In this document: positions 26,420 to 35,552 of the stretch, in pieces
Layout of the letters: each line of letters starts with the position of its first letter
Numbering within the stretch: position 1 is the stretch's first letter
Origin: Clostridiales bacterium
GTDB lineage: Bacteria > Bacillota > Clostridia > Christensenellales > Aristaeellaceae
Assembly: GCA_004556155.1 (NCBI GenBank)
Contig: SFIM01000002.1
Location: forward strand, 1-64,000
Reading direction: 5' to 3'
Length of the DNA: 64,000 bases
Made by a program: the position numbers and the translations under genes
Notes under the pieces: generated by a model
Told to the model about the DNA's origin: nothing
Databases searched by the model: none
What the model saw: the letters and a program-made list of their open reading frames with translations, nothing else

Positions 26420-26884
26420 TTACCATAGAATCATCAGCGCGCACGCCCCGCTCAATGCGCCCAGGCTGGCAAACAGACGCGACTGCGCGTCGCGCTTTTG
26501 CTCGGCCTGGCGGCAAAGCTCCGCCATGCGCTCCAAGGCATAATCAAAGGCCGCCGCCTGCTCCTCCGCGCTGCCGTTGCACACTGCGTGCAGAACATGA
26601 ATCACCACCGCGCGTTCTTCTTGCCGCAGCAGCGTATCCACTGCGTCCTGCTGGTACAGCAGTCCCGCATCCGCACCTGCGATTTCGGCCGCCTGAGCTA
26701 AATTGTCAAAGCCGCCTGCGCGCAGGATCGCCCCGCAGTCTGCCCGCGCATACAGCGCCGATGCGCGCATGGCATACAGGCGCGCCTGCATATCCCGCAG
26801 CGCCGCCGCCCTGCGATACAGTCTTGCCGCGCACCCGGCCCCCGCCATCAGGCAGAGCGCCGCCGCGCCTATTGCCCGCAGCAT
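26420..26884 (-). CDS. spoIIIAB: Stage III sporulation protein AB
   Basis: A 154-residue protein with an N-terminal membrane helix (LRAIGAAALCLMAGAGCAA), a soluble helical part, and a final helix (LFASLGALSGACALMILW). SpoIIIAB resembles the GspF/T2SS type of membrane platform and partners the SpoIIIAA ATPase. The ATG at 26884 overlaps the spoIIIAA 3' end by 16 nt, with GGAGG 13 nt upstream. Confidence 0.88.
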   Translation of the reverse strand: MLRAIGAAALCLMAGAGCAARLYRRAAALRDMQARLYAMRASALYARADCGAILRAGGFDNLAQAAEIAGADAGLLYQQDAVDTLLRQEERAVVIHVLHAVCNGSAEEQAAAFDYALERMAELCRQAEQKRDAQSRLFASLGALSGACALMILW

Positions 26885-27732
26885 CCCTGTTTCAATACCT
26901 CCGCAGCGGGAAGAACGCACGTAACGCGCCGCTCCCGCACAAAAATCACCTGTTCAAAAATGCCCTCAGCCAACAAGTCCTCAATGCCCGTGCGCAGGCA
27001 AACCTCGCGCCCCGTGGCTGCGTGCAGCGTTGTCAGCACCGGGACGCCGCAGGCCGCCGCCTCCCGAACCGCCAGGCACTCATCGCTGCCGTACAGCTCA
27101 TCCATAGCCAGCAGCCCTGGGCACATGGCCCGCAGCAGCCAGCGAAGCCCGGATGCCTTGCCGCAGCCATCCAGCACATGCGTGCGCGCGCCCACATCCA
27201 GCTGCGGCACCCCCTCCACACAGGCGGCGATTTCCCCGCGCTCGTCGCACAGGCCAACCGCCGTGCCTTCGTCCGAAAGGATGCGCACGATATCGCGCAG
27301 CAGCGTCGTCTTGCCACTGCCCGGCGGGCCTGCGATCAGCGCGCCGCCTCCACGGAGCATCCTCGCCGTATCCGCCCCGCAGCCCTTTACCTCGTGCGCA
27401 ATGCGCAGGCACAGGCTGCCGATCTCGCGCAAAACAAGCCCGTCCCGCTCGCAGGTAACGCGCCCGCAAAGCCCCATGCGGTGCCCGCCGCGCAGCGTCA
27501 AAAAGCCTGCGCCCGTGCTGGCGGGCGACATGCGCAGCGTTCGGCGGCTCAGTGCCTGCGCCGCATCGTAGATTTCCTGCCCGCTTACACAGGCGCGGGT
27601 TCGTATTTCGCCCTCCATCGTTGTTACCGCGCAGGGTCTGTCAGCCAGCAAGCGAATATCGCACGCCCGGCTCATATCCAGCCCGCGCAGTTCTTCCCGG
27701 ATGGCTGCGGGCAAAGCATTCATCAGCTCCAT
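26869..27732 (-). CDS. spoIIIAA: Stage III sporulation protein AA, ATPase
   Basis: A 287-residue secretion-type ATPase of the mother-cell engulfment channel. Walker A GPPGSGKTT is near residue 138, the Walker B region near LLAMDELYGSDE, and LRGGHRMGLCGR in the N-terminal half is conserved in SpoIIIAA. First gene of the spoIIIA operon, which in relatives is read by sigma-E; no sigma-E promoter was identified by eye here. It lies 31 nt after an L,D-transpeptidase gene, so read-through from upstream is possible. Confidence 0.93.
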   Translation of the reverse strand: MELMNALPAAIREELRGLDMSRACDIRLLADRPCAVTTMEGEIRTRACVSGQEIYDAAQALSRRTLRMSPASTGAGFLTLRGGHRMGLCGRVTCERDGLVLREIGSLCLRIAHEVKGCGADTARMLRGGGALIAGPPGSGKTTLLRDIVRILSDEGTAVGLCDERGEIAACVEGVPQLDVGARTHVLDGCGKASGLRWLLRAMCPGLLAMDELYGSDECLAVREAAACGVPVLTTLHAATGREVCLRTGIEDLLAEGIFEQVIFVRERRVTCVLPAAEVLKQGCCGQ

Positions 27733-27763
27733 GCCCTACCCTATGCGCGCCGCGCGGCGGGTA

Positions 27764-28444
27764 TTACTCAAAGAGCAGAATGCCCAGGCATGTATACAGC
27801 GCGCCGTCCACGATATCCTCATTGCGCAGATGATAGCTTTTGCGCGCCGCCAGCACCGCGCGGCTGGTAGCCTCGCCGTACACGCCGTCAGCCGATCCAT
27901 GCAGAAAGCCCTGCTGGCGCAGGCGAAGCTGCACTTCTCGCACATGGCTGCCACGATCGCCCGGCCGCAGGGTGCGCAGGCTGTCGCCCAGCGGCCCATA
28001 GGGCCCGCCCTCCAGATAAACGCGCGTGCCGTTGGGTACCATGGCATACAGCGCTTCCGCATCGGCCACACGCAGACGTATGCAGCCATGCGAAGCATTG
28101 GCGCCGATAGAATCAGGCCGGTTGGTACCGTGAATGCCGTAAACGCCCCAGGGCACATTGAGCCTGAGAAAGCGCGTGCCAAAGCCCGACATTTCCGTTT
28201 TAAAGCGCCCGATGACGGTAAACACGCCGATGGGCGAGGGCGTGCTCCACGCGCCGGAGGCGATGGGATAGCGTTTCAGCACAGTTGTGCCCTGATAAAG
28301 CGTCAGGCGTTTCAAATCCAGCTCGATCAGTATCCACTTTTTCTGCGGCGCGGCAGAAGGGGCGCTCGCAGGCAGCGCCTCGTGCGCAAGCACAGCGCTC
28401 CAAAGCGCCAGCGCAAAAGCAAGCAATAAAAAAGCCCGCCGCAC
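27764..28444 (-). CDS. L,D-transpeptidase with C-terminal peptidoglycan-binding domain
   Basis: A 226-residue exported enzyme. After a hydrophobic signal (FLLLAFALALWSAVLA) comes a YkuD domain with IHGTNRPDSIGANASHGCIR holding the catalytic His and Cys, then a PG_binding_1 domain near residues 150-215. GTG at 28444 is preferred because the AAGGGGGGG tract lies 6 nt upstream; ATG 28450 touches it. It sits just upstream of spoIIIAA, so a role in cortex or spore-wall peptidoglycan is plausible but not shown. Confidence 0.88.
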   Translation of the reverse strand: MRRAFLLLAFALALWSAVLAHEALPASAPSAAPQKKWILIELDLKRLTLYQGTTVLKRYPIASGAWSTPSPIGVFTVIGRFKTEMSGFGTRFLRLNVPWGVYGIHGTNRPDSIGANASHGCIRLRVADAEALYAMVPNGTRVYLEGGPYGPLGDSLRTLRPGDRGSHVREVQLRLRQQGFLHGSADGVYGEATSRAVLAARKSYHLRNEDIVDGALYTCLGILLFE

Positions 28445-28499
28445 GCGCATCCCCCCCTTCATGGAAGGATATGCATGGGCGGATTCAGGCATGACGCGA

Positions 28500-29570
28500 T
28501 TACTCGACGGGCACGCCGTTTTCAATCTTCACTTCGCCGGTTTGGATAAAGCTTTGGGGCAGGTTCTGCATGTTGGTTACTTCGCGGGTATAGATCAGCT
28601 TTTTGAACGCCCGCTCGCGATCGTCCTGCTCGGTCAGCTCATAGGGGCGATAATCTCCCGCGCCCGTGGTGGTGCAGGGAATGAGCTTGAACATGCTGAG
28701 CGCAGGCTTGCCGTCCTGTGCCAAATCATACGTCACCCGGAAAATGCCGGTATCCCGATCCACCTTGGAGGACATGGTGCCAAAGGTAAAATTGCCCGTA
28801 GAATACAGGATCACGCCGCCATTATAAAACTGCACAGCCTGCAACACATGCGGACCATGGCCAAACAGCACATCCGCGCCCAGATCAATCACCTTACGGG
28901 CGTATTTGAACTGCCAGCTTTCAGGAATCGCCTTGGTTTCCTTGCCCCAATGGAGGGATACGATCACCAGATCGCACCCGTCGGCGCGCAGCTGCTCAAT
29001 TCGCTGCTTCATGGCAGGCAAATCCTTATCCTGCGGAATGGAAAAGCCGATGGCGCCGATCTTAACGCCCTTGACCTCGGCGGTCATCACCACATCCTGC
29101 TTACGGGTTTTGCTGTCCAGATATGTGCTGCCAAAGTGCTTGAAGTTCATTTCGTCCAGCGTCTGCATCGTATCCTGATAGCCTTCAAGATAATAATCAA
29201 AGCAGTGGTTATTCACCGTATTGACCGCATCCACGCCGGAATTCAGCAGCACCTGCGCGTATTTGGGCTGACCCACCAGCGGAAACACCTTATCGGTATG
29301 CTTGGTACGCTCGGTAAAGACAACCTCCAGATTGGCGAAGGTGAAATCATCCTGATCCAGATATTCGCGCACCAGAGAAAATGGCCAATCCATGCCCTTT
29401 TCATCCAGCACCGTGGTGTAGGTATCGGCCTTGCCGCGGTTCTGAATGGCTTCGCCAATGCTGCAATCGCCGATAAAGGAAAGCGTCAGCTGTTCTCCCA
29501 GCGCGCAGGCTGGCAATAGAATCAGGCACAAAGCCGCGCACAGCGCGCGGACAAGCAGGCTTTTTTTCAC
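28500..29570 (-). CDS. CapA family protein (PGA_cap metallophosphoesterase-like)
   Basis: A 356-residue exported protein with signal KKSLLVRALCAALCLILLPACA. The calcineurin-like CapA fold is visible in LSFIGDCSIG, NLEVVFTE, VNTVNNHCFDYY, VSLHWGKE and LFGHGPHVLQ, which hold the metal ligands. The family includes poly-gamma-glutamate capsule proteins, but no capBC genes are present, so function is open. GTG at 29570 has AGGAG 8 nt upstream; upstream in-frame ATGs have none. Confidence 0.85.
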   Translation of the reverse strand: MKKSLLVRALCAALCLILLPACALGEQLTLSFIGDCSIGEAIQNRGKADTYTTVLDEKGMDWPFSLVREYLDQDDFTFANLEVVFTERTKHTDKVFPLVGQPKYAQVLLNSGVDAVNTVNNHCFDYYLEGYQDTMQTLDEMNFKHFGSTYLDSKTRKQDVVMTAEVKGVKIGAIGFSIPQDKDLPAMKQRIEQLRADGCDLVIVSLHWGKETKAIPESWQFKYARKVIDLGADVLFGHGPHVLQAVQFYNGGVILYSTGNFTFGTMSSKVDRDTGIFRVTYDLAQDGKPALSMFKLIPCTTTGAGDYRPYELTEQDDRERAFKKLIYTREVTNMQNLPQSFIQTGEVKIENGVPVE

Positions 29571-29647
29571 AGTTTCAGCTCCTTTGTTCGTATTCGTGCT
29601 CATTATAGTTTTTCCAGCGTTCCTTGTCAATGCACGGGATGTAACAA

Positions 29648-30499
29648 TTATTCGATCGTCAGCGTATGGCGCAGGCTTCGCTCCTGGCCGGGACGCAGGG
29701 CGATCATACCCGGTTTATGGCGAATATCGCCGTCCGCGTCGGTATAATCCGGGGCGTTGCGCCACGGTTCTATGCAGATGTACCCCGCACCCGGCACCGT
29801 CCACAGAAGCAGCACATCAAAGTCCGGATACGCCACACGGATTTTGCGTCCGTGCAGCGGGCTTTGCAGGGTAACGCCGCGGCTGGCAAGGTTCAAAAAC
29901 ACCAGGGAATCATACGTTTCAAAGTCCGCGCGGCGCAGTTGAAACACGCGCGTATGCTGCCCAAGCGATACCGTGCGATGGGTGATCAGCGAGCCCTCCA
30001 GCAGGCTGTGGTCAAAATTCTCAGCTTGATCAAACACCAGCTCGTAAGCTTCGATGCCCTCCGGCGCGGCGTAAGCCTCGTGCGCGCCCATGGAAAAGCA
30101 AAAGTCCTGCGTATCCAGATTGTAAACCGCGTATTCTACCTGTACCTGGTTTTCACATAGCACATACCGCGCACGCAATTTATATTGGAAAGGAAAGCCC
30201 GGATGCGGCTGCGTCAGCAGGAACGTCACGCTGTCCGCCGTCTGCTTCTCCACCTGCCAGTCCATGCCGCTGGAAAAGCCGTGCTTGGGCATGGCATAGC
30301 GCACGCCGTCCAGCGTATAGGCGTCGCCGCGCAGCGCGCCAGCCACCGGGAACAGCACCGGCGCATGCCCTGTCCAGAAGGCGGGATCGCCCTGCCAGAT
30401 GCGCTCGACGCCATTTTGATCGCGCAGAGATTGCAGCTCGGCCCCATGGGTAGAAAACACGGCGGTCAGGCGTTCGTTTTTAATTTCAATCATGTCCAT
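29648..30499 (-). CDS. Aldose 1-epimerase family protein (LacX-like)
   Basis: A 283-residue galactose-mutarotase-fold enzyme. VLFPVAGALRGDAYTLDG and MPKHGFSSGMDW contain the conserved His of the family, and FSMGAHEAYAAPEG and the late EPWRNAPDYTD match LacX-like members. It would interconvert alpha and beta anomers of a hexose or a sugar phosphate. AGGAG lies 9 nt upstream. Its promoter shares a -35 region with the divergent SGNH hydrolase gene. Confidence 0.85.
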   Translation of the reverse strand: MDMIEIKNERLTAVFSTHGAELQSLRDQNGVERIWQGDPAFWTGHAPVLFPVAGALRGDAYTLDGVRYAMPKHGFSSGMDWQVEKQTADSVTFLLTQPHPGFPFQYKLRARYVLCENQVQVEYAVYNLDTQDFCFSMGAHEAYAAPEGIEAYELVFDQAENFDHSLLEGSLITHRTVSLGQHTRVFQLRRADFETYDSLVFLNLASRGVTLQSPLHGRKIRVAYPDFDVLLLWTVPGAGYICIEPWRNAPDYTDADGDIRHKPGMIALRPGQERSLRHTLTIE

Positions 30500-30531
30500 G
30501 TTAACGCGCTCCTGTACATTTTGATATTTTC

Positions 30532-30560
30532 ATGATATCAGCCCCGCCGCTTCTTGTCAA
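30532..30560 (-). promoter_or_regulatory. Promoter of the aldose epimerase gene
   Basis: TTGACA (30560-30555), a 17-bp spacer and TATCAT (30537-30532) on the minus strand. The -35 box overlaps that of the divergent promoter. Confidence 0.7.
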
Positions 30561-30582
30561 CCGGCGCAGGGCATGCTATAAT
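30554..30582 (+). promoter_or_regulatory. Promoter of the SGNH hydrolase gene
   Basis: TTGTCA (30554-30559), a 17-bp spacer and TATAAT (30577-30582). It occupies the same -35 site as the divergent epimerase promoter. Confidence 0.8.
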
Positions 30583-30628
30583 CACCGGGTAATCAAACGT
30601 TTGCCGAAAGGAGCCTTTCATAACTGCC

Positions 30629-31771
30629 ATGAATGCACAAAAGTGGGTTGCCATTTGGGGATCCTCCCCCTCTATTTCCGAGCCGCACCCGGCGCGCTAT
30701 GCCAAGAATATCACGCTGCGCTATGTGCTGCGCGCCATGCTGGATGGCGAAAAGATTCGCCTGCACCTGAGCAATCTTGGCGGGCAGGAGGACGTTGTGA
30801 TCCCTCGCGTATACGTCGCCCCCGTCACACAGGGCAGCGACACCGATGAATCGCGCATGCTGCCCGTCACCTTCGGTGGAGATTTTGCCTGTAAGATGGC
30901 TGCCGGCGAGAGCGTTGAAAGCGACATTGTCGAGCTGCCGCTCAAGCGCGGGCAGGATTATGCCGTCAGCCTGTACCTGGGCGATATGACGCTGCTGGCC
31001 TCGGGCACCAAGGATACGGGCCCGCTGTGCCGCGCCTTCTTTGCCGAGGGCAATTTTGCCGCCTGTTCTCAACTGGATCCCTTCTATACCGCGCCGATGA
31101 ATATCTTCTATTTTCTTACGGGCGTAGACGCGCTGTGCCGCGAGGATTGCCATGCGCTGGTGTGCTTTGGCGACAGCATTACCGCCCAATCCTGGCCCGA
31201 TTACCTGATGCTGCGCGTGCTGCGCGACGGCCCCGAAAACCTTTCCGTCATTCGCCGCGGCATCGGCGGCAGCCGCGTGCTGCGTTCCTATCAGCATGTG
31301 CTGATCCGCCATTATGGGCAAAAGGGCGCGGATCGCTTCGAGCGCGAAGTTGCCGCTGCTGGAGCCGACCGGGTGATCGTCCTGCACGGCGTAAACGATC
31401 TGATTCATCCCGACGGCAGTCTGTTCCGTCCGTGGAGCGATTTACCCACGGCACAGGAATTGATCGACGGCCTGCGCTATTATGTGCAGCGCGGCCATGC
31501 GCTTGGCTTGAAGGTCTACCTGGCTACCATCCTGAGCATCAAGGGCTGGCATACCTACAACGCCCAGCGTGAGGAAATCCGCCATGCGGTGAACGCCTGG
31601 ATTCGCACCCAGACGGAGGCCGACGGCGTGGTGGATTTCGACACGGTCACGCGTGAGACAGCCGATCCCGATCTGCGCCGCCCGGACTGCGACAGCGGCG
31701 ACCATCTGCATCCCAGCCTCGAAGGCGCGCAGCGCATGGCCGAGAGCGTACCGGCAGAATACTTGAAATAA
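30629..31771 (+). CDS. SGNH/GDSL hydrolase
   Basis: A 380-residue esterase-type hydrolase. An N-terminal beta-domain (residues 1-165) precedes the SGNH domain: block I VCFGDSITAQSW with the nucleophile Ser near residue 186, block II Gly in GIGGSRVL, block III HGVNDLIHP, and block V DSGDHLHPS with Asp and His. No signal peptide, so cytoplasmic. Probable role is deacylating a carbohydrate. AGGAG lies 17 nt from the ATG, rather far, and pairs with nearby CCTTTC, so initiation may be weak. Confidence 0.88.
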   Translation: MNAQKWVAIWGSSPSISEPHPARYAKNITLRYVLRAMLDGEKIRLHLSNLGGQEDVVIPRVYVAPVTQGSDTDESRMLPVTFGGDFACKMAAGESVESDIVELPLKRGQDYAVSLYLGDMTLLASGTKDTGPLCRAFFAEGNFAACSQLDPFYTAPMNIFYFLTGVDALCREDCHALVCFGDSITAQSWPDYLMLRVLRDGPENLSVIRRGIGGSRVLRSYQHVLIRHYGQKGADRFEREVAAAGADRVIVLHGVNDLIHPDGSLFRPWSDLPTAQELIDGLRYYVQRGHALGLKVYLATILSIKGWHTYNAQREEIRHAVNAWIRTQTEADGVVDFDTVTRETADPDLRRPDCDSGDHLHPSLEGAQRMAESVPAEYLK

Positions 31772-31795
31772 CTGATATCAGGCAATAAGGCAATA

Positions 31796-31830
31796 AAAAC
31801 AGGCATGATTTCAATCGTGCCTGTTTTGCT
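31796..31830 (+). terminator. Terminator after the SGNH hydrolase
   Basis: AAAACAGGCA pairs with TGCCTGTTTT and is followed by GCTTTTATTTT. The Sel1-Nudix gene converges from the other side and can use the same hairpin. Confidence 0.8.
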
Positions 31831-31831
31831 T

Positions 31832-32521
31832 TTATTTTGCTGTTTTGGCAGTCAAAGCCTCCAGCATTTTTGCCGCTTCTGCCAAGAGCTTTGGCGTAGT
31901 CTCCGGATAGGTAAGCTCCGCAGGCGGAACCTCAAACGCCCTGATCTCCTTCATTTCGCTTTCAGGCAGCTCCCCCAGTGCATGAACGACGGCAAGAAAA
32001 ACCATGCCGTTTGCGCACGCTTGACGGTTAAACCCCCAACAGTCGCACACGGGATAGATTTCCGCATCCCTGACGCCGCTTTCCTCAAAAAGCTCGCGTT
32101 TTGCGCATGCAAGCGGCGTTTCGCCCGCTTCAATATGCCCGCCCTGCGTTTCCCAGGTGCTGCGCTGCCTGTGCCTTGAAAGGAGCCATTTTCCCTGATA
32201 AGCAGCGCAGATTACCGTATATTTGTATCGTTCAAGAAAACCAATCGGAAAAATCCTGCATTGCAATTCCCTGCGCATCAATTCGCGTTCAATCCTGGGC
32301 GCATTCAGATCAACGCCCATATTGCCGCATTTTTCAATCGCAGCCTTATGGCCTTGCAGCGCTGCCTGACGATACCAACAGGCAGCCTGCTCCATATCCT
32401 GATGTCCGTCGCCTGCATGCTCATAGTACGCAGCAAGGGTATAGCGCGCGGCGCAGTCTCCCTGATCAGCCGCCCGGCGTATCTGATGCATTTCTTCAAA
32501 TGCTTCGTTTTTATCAGGCAT
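31832..32521 (-). CDS. Sel1-repeat / Nudix hydrolase fusion
   Basis: A 229-residue protein. Residues 10-75 look like Sel1/TPR-type helical repeats (AARYTLAAYYEHAGDG and AACWYRQAALQGHKAA). Residues 95-220 form a Nudix domain with the complete box GGHIEAGETPLACAKRELFE, then ESGV. The Nudix part would hydrolyse a nucleoside diphosphate-linked substrate and the repeats could bind a partner. The start at 32521 has GAGGAG 6 nt upstream; the open frame continues upstream to 32566 without a better signal. Confidence 0.8.
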   Translation of the reverse strand: MPDKNEAFEEMHQIRRAADQGDCAARYTLAAYYEHAGDGHQDMEQAACWYRQAALQGHKAAIEKCGNMGVDLNAPRIERELMRRELQCRIFPIGFLERYKYTVICAAYQGKWLLSRHRQRSTWETQGGHIEAGETPLACAKRELFEESGVRDAEIYPVCDCWGFNRQACANGMVFLAVVHALGELPESEMKEIRAFEVPPAELTYPETTPKLLAEAAKMLEALTAKTAK

Positions 32522-32564
32522 ATTTGGCTCCTCTTCTGCAATCATCTTCTGGAATATGCACTCC

Positions 32565-32594
32565 ATAATAGCATAGAAGCAAGCCGCTTTTCAA
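32565..32594 (-). promoter_or_regulatory. Promoter of the Sel1-Nudix gene
   Basis: TTGAAA (32594-32589), an 18-bp spacer and TATTAT (32570-32565) on the minus strand. Confidence 0.6.
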
Positions 32595-32616
32595 TCGCCA
32601 CGTGCGATCTATTGCG

Positions 32617-32661
32617 CAAAAACGGGCAGCATCCAGCCATCGCCGCATGCTGTCCGTTTTT
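32617..32661 (-). terminator. Terminator of the GerMN-domain gene
   Basis: AAAAACGGACAGCAT pairs with ATGCTGCCCGTTTTT around a 14-nt loop with one mismatch, giving U-rich ends in both directions. Confidence 0.8.
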
Positions 32662-32682
32662 CTACAGGCCGATCTGCCGCTC

Positions 32683-33732
32683 TCAATCGATCTCGATTAC
32701 GCCGGGATAATAGCTCATCACCTCGGTGTCCAGGTTGATCGCCGTGCGGCGCGCCTCCTCGGGCAGCTCGTAGGGAGCGCCATCCACCTGCAGCTTTACC
32801 TCCTTTACGCCGGGGAACTGCGAAGCGGTATATACGATGGCGCGCAGCATCTGCACCTGATCCTGCCCATCCTCGGACGCAAACTCCTTGGTCAGGTTAA
32901 TCGTCACCACGCCGTTTTTCATCGACACGTTTTTCACCGCGCAGCCCTCAGGCATGGCGCGTTCCAGGCCGCTATCCGCCTTGGGGCCATGGCACAATTC
33001 CACCATGGCGGTGGTGATATCTGCATCCGAATACACCACGCGCGTAACGGGCACCAGCATGCGCCCCGTCGCAGAGGGGAAGTACAGCCGCAGAAGGCTG
33101 GCGCTCTTGTCGCCCGCATCGAAGGTGGCCACGGTTTCCATGTTCAAATCCTTATCGGTAAACACGCCCGACACATTGGTGCCATGCGTCAGCTTGGAAC
33201 GCGCTTGGCCGTCAAACAGGAATGTAACCTCCTTGACGCTTGAAAAGGCCGTCAGCGTCTGCGCCACCGCGCCCACCATCAGGCTTTCTGCCTCGGCGCT
33301 GCCGCAGGATAGCGCCGCCTTGCCCAGATCCACACGGGCGCGGCCGTCCGCGATGTCCAGATCAAAGGTCGTTCCTTCGGGCACCACGGTTTTCAGACCC
33401 ATCTTGGCTGCGGCCAGATCGTTTTCCGGGCTTTGTACCAAACGGCTCAGGGCCGCCTTGGCAATGCCGTCTGTCTTGGCCACGCGCGTGGTAACAGGCA
33501 CCAGATACCCCTCGCCATCCTGATAATAGACGGTAACGCTCTGCATATCCTGCGCACTCTGCGCCGCGGTTTCGGTTACGTTCACCGCGGTATTCTGCGA
33601 CAACTGCCCCTGCTCATAGCGGCTCATGGCCGTTTCGTCCCCGCGCAGCGCCAGCGCCACCACCAGCGCCGCTGATACCAGGATCAGCATTCTCTCCACA
33701 TCCGCCCGCGTGATTCTCCATTTCAGTTTCAC
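32683..33732 (-). CDS. gerM: GerMN-domain sporulation/germination protein
   Basis: A 349-residue envelope protein. A membrane helix near residues 16-32 (MLILVSAALVVALAL) precedes two GerMN domains near 70-185 and 200-325, each with the pattern 'VTVYYQDGEGYLVPVTRV'-like strand, hydrophobic helix and LVQSP or LCHGP turn. GerM in Bacillus helps SpoIIQ localisation and spore formation. GTG at 33732 has GGGGTG upstream; ATG at 33753 lacks a ribosome binding site. Classical GerM carries a lipobox; here the anchor is a helix. Confidence 0.82.
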   Translation of the reverse strand: MKLKWRITRADVERMLILVSAALVVALALRGDETAMSRYEQGQLSQNTAVNVTETAAQSAQDMQSVTVYYQDGEGYLVPVTTRVAKTDGIAKAALSRLVQSPENDLAAAKMGLKTVVPEGTTFDLDIADGRARVDLGKAALSCGSAEAESLMVGAVAQTLTAFSSVKEVTFLFDGQARSKLTHGTNVSGVFTDKDLNMETVATFDAGDKSASLLRLYFPSATGRMLVPVTRVVYSDADITTAMVELCHGPKADSGLERAMPEGCAVKNVSMKNGVVTINLTKEFASEDGQDQVQMLRAIVYTASQFPGVKEVKLQVDGAPYELPEEARRTAINLDTEVMSYYPGVIEID

Positions 33733-33765
33733 CTGTTTCACCCCTTGTCTCATGCTTGTAGGGCA

Positions 33766-33794
33766 TTGTATGCGCCAGCTTTTTATGCTATGAT
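33766..33794 (+). promoter_or_regulatory. Promoter of rqcH
   Basis: TTGTAT (33766-33771), a 17-bp spacer and TATGAT (33789-33794), 18 nt before the start codon. Confidence 0.5.
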
Positions 33795-33812
33795 TGCTAT
33801 GGGTGATGCTTT

Positions 33813-35552
33813 ATGCCATTGGATGGCCTGACGCTTGGTTTTATTGCGCGCGAGCTGCAGCAAACGCTGGGCGGCGCGCGCGTGGAGCGCGTGACGCAGC
33901 CGGAAAAGGATATGCTGCTGCTGGCACTGCGCAATAACGGCCAGAATTATAAACTGATTCTTTCCGCCAGCCCCAGCTTTGCGCGCGCGCATCTGACAAA
34001 GGGGCAGTTTATCAATCCCATCGACGCGCCGATGTTCTGCATGCTGATGCGCAAGCACCTGTCGGGCGGACGGCTGATGGAAATCTCCCAGCTAAACGGC
34101 GACCGCGTGCTGCTGCTGCGCTTTGAAGCTCAGGACGAGCTGGGCGTGATGCATCCGTATGAGATGTATCTGGAAGCCATGGGCAGGCACAGCAACCTGA
34201 CGCTGGTGCGAGACGGGCGCATTATCGATGCGATCCGTCATGTGACCGACGATATGAGCCGCGTGCGCCAGGCGCTGCCCGGCCTTCCCTTTACCCTGCC
34301 GCCCGCGCAGGATAAGCTGCCGCCGGAATGCACAACGGAAGCGGCGCTCTTGGCGCGCCTGTCCGGCTGCACCGGACGGCTGGATAAAGCACTGTCCGGG
34401 TGCATATCGGGTTTGTCCGCCATTGCGGCGCGCGAGCTTAGCTTCCGCCTGACGGGCGCAGAACAGGCCGAGCTTGCCGCCGTTCAGCTGCCTGAGCTTT
34501 GCGCGCGACTAAGCAGCTTCCTATCGCGCCTGCCCCAGATGGGCCCGCCGGTGCTGCTGCTGGATGAAAACGGCCTGCCCGCCGATGTGTTCCCCTTCCT
34601 GTACCTATCCTATCCGGCAGATCGCCAGCGGGCGGCAGGCAGCCTGTCCGCCGCGCTGGATGAATACTACGACGGCCGCGACCGCCGCGACCGCGTGCAG
34701 CAGCGCTCCGCCAGCCTTCGCAGGCTGGTCAAAACGCATCTGGAACGGTGCGAGAAAAAGCTGGCTCTGCAGGAAGAGGAACTGCTCAACGCCGACAAGA
34801 TGGAGGATTACCGCGTGATGGGCGAATTGCTTACCGCGCAGTTGCATCTGGTGCCGCGCGGCGCGCAGCAGGTAACGCTGCCCGATTATTACACCGGCGG
34901 CACGCTGGATATCCCCCTGGACGTGCGCCTATCTCCCTCGCAAAACGCGCAGCGCTATTTCAAGCGCTATCAGAAGGCGCGCGCAGCGGCAAGGCTGGCG
35001 GCGGAGCAGAAGGAAAAAACGCTGGCGGAAATTCGCCTGCTGGAGGAAGCGCTGGTCGGGCTGGAAAGCAGCGAAAACGAGGACGATCTAAACGACGTGC
35101 GCCGCATGCTGACCGAGGCTGGCGTGATCAAAAAGACGGCGGCAGAGCGCAAAAAGCAGCCCAAGAGCCAGCGGCAGTCCGCGCCCATGCGGTTCAACGC
35201 AGCCGACGGCACAGAAATCGCCGTGGGCAAAAACGCCCTGCAAAATGAGCGGCTTACCCTGTCCGCACGCGGCGAGGATATCTGGCTGCACGCCAAGGAT
35301 ATGCCCGGCTCGCATGTGATTATCCACGCCGAGGGCCGTGAGGTCAGCGACGATACCCTGCTGACCGCCGCCAGGCTCGCCGCCTTTTACAGCAAGGCTC
35401 GCGGCGTGGCTGTGCCGGTGGATTACACGCTGCGCAAATTTGTCAAAAAGCCCTCCGGCGCCCCGGCAGGTTTCGTCAACTACACCAGGCAGAAAACGCT
35501 GATCATCACAGTCTCCGAAGCGGAAATACGAAAAATAAACCAAATCAAATAG
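33813..35552 (+). CDS. rqcH: Rqc2 homologue RqcH (NFACT protein)
   Basis: A 579-residue ribosome quality-control protein that binds obstructed 50S subunits and adds C-terminal alanine tails. The NFACT-N domain opens PLDGLTLGFIARELQQTLGG and includes FCMLMRKHLSGG. A long coiled coil (about 270-440) and the C-terminal NFACT-R domain follow, with LHAKDMPGSHVIIHAEGREV and the final FVNYTRQKTLIITVSEAE. Also annotated as fibronectin-binding protein (FbpA/PavA). Complete and of usual length. Confidence 0.93.
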   Translation: MPLDGLTLGFIARELQQTLGGARVERVTQPEKDMLLLALRNNGQNYKLILSASPSFARAHLTKGQFINPIDAPMFCMLMRKHLSGGRLMEISQLNGDRVLLLRFEAQDELGVMHPYEMYLEAMGRHSNLTLVRDGRIIDAIRHVTDDMSRVRQALPGLPFTLPPAQDKLPPECTTEAALLARLSGCTGRLDKALSGCISGLSAIAARELSFRLTGAEQAELAAVQLPELCARLSSFLSRLPQMGPPVLLLDENGLPADVFPFLYLSYPADRQRAAGSLSAALDEYYDGRDRRDRVQQRSASLRRLVKTHLERCEKKLALQEEELLNADKMEDYRVMGELLTAQLHLVPRGAQQVTLPDYYTGGTLDIPLDVRLSPSQNAQRYFKRYQKARAAARLAAEQKEKTLAEIRLLEEALVGLESSENEDDLNDVRRMLTEAGVIKKTAAERKKQPKSQRQSAPMRFNAADGTEIAVGKNALQNERLTLSARGEDIWLHAKDMPGSHVIIHAEGREVSDDTLLTAARLAAFYSKARGVAVPVDYTLRKFVKKPSGAPAGFVNYTRQKTLIITVSEAEIRKINQIK

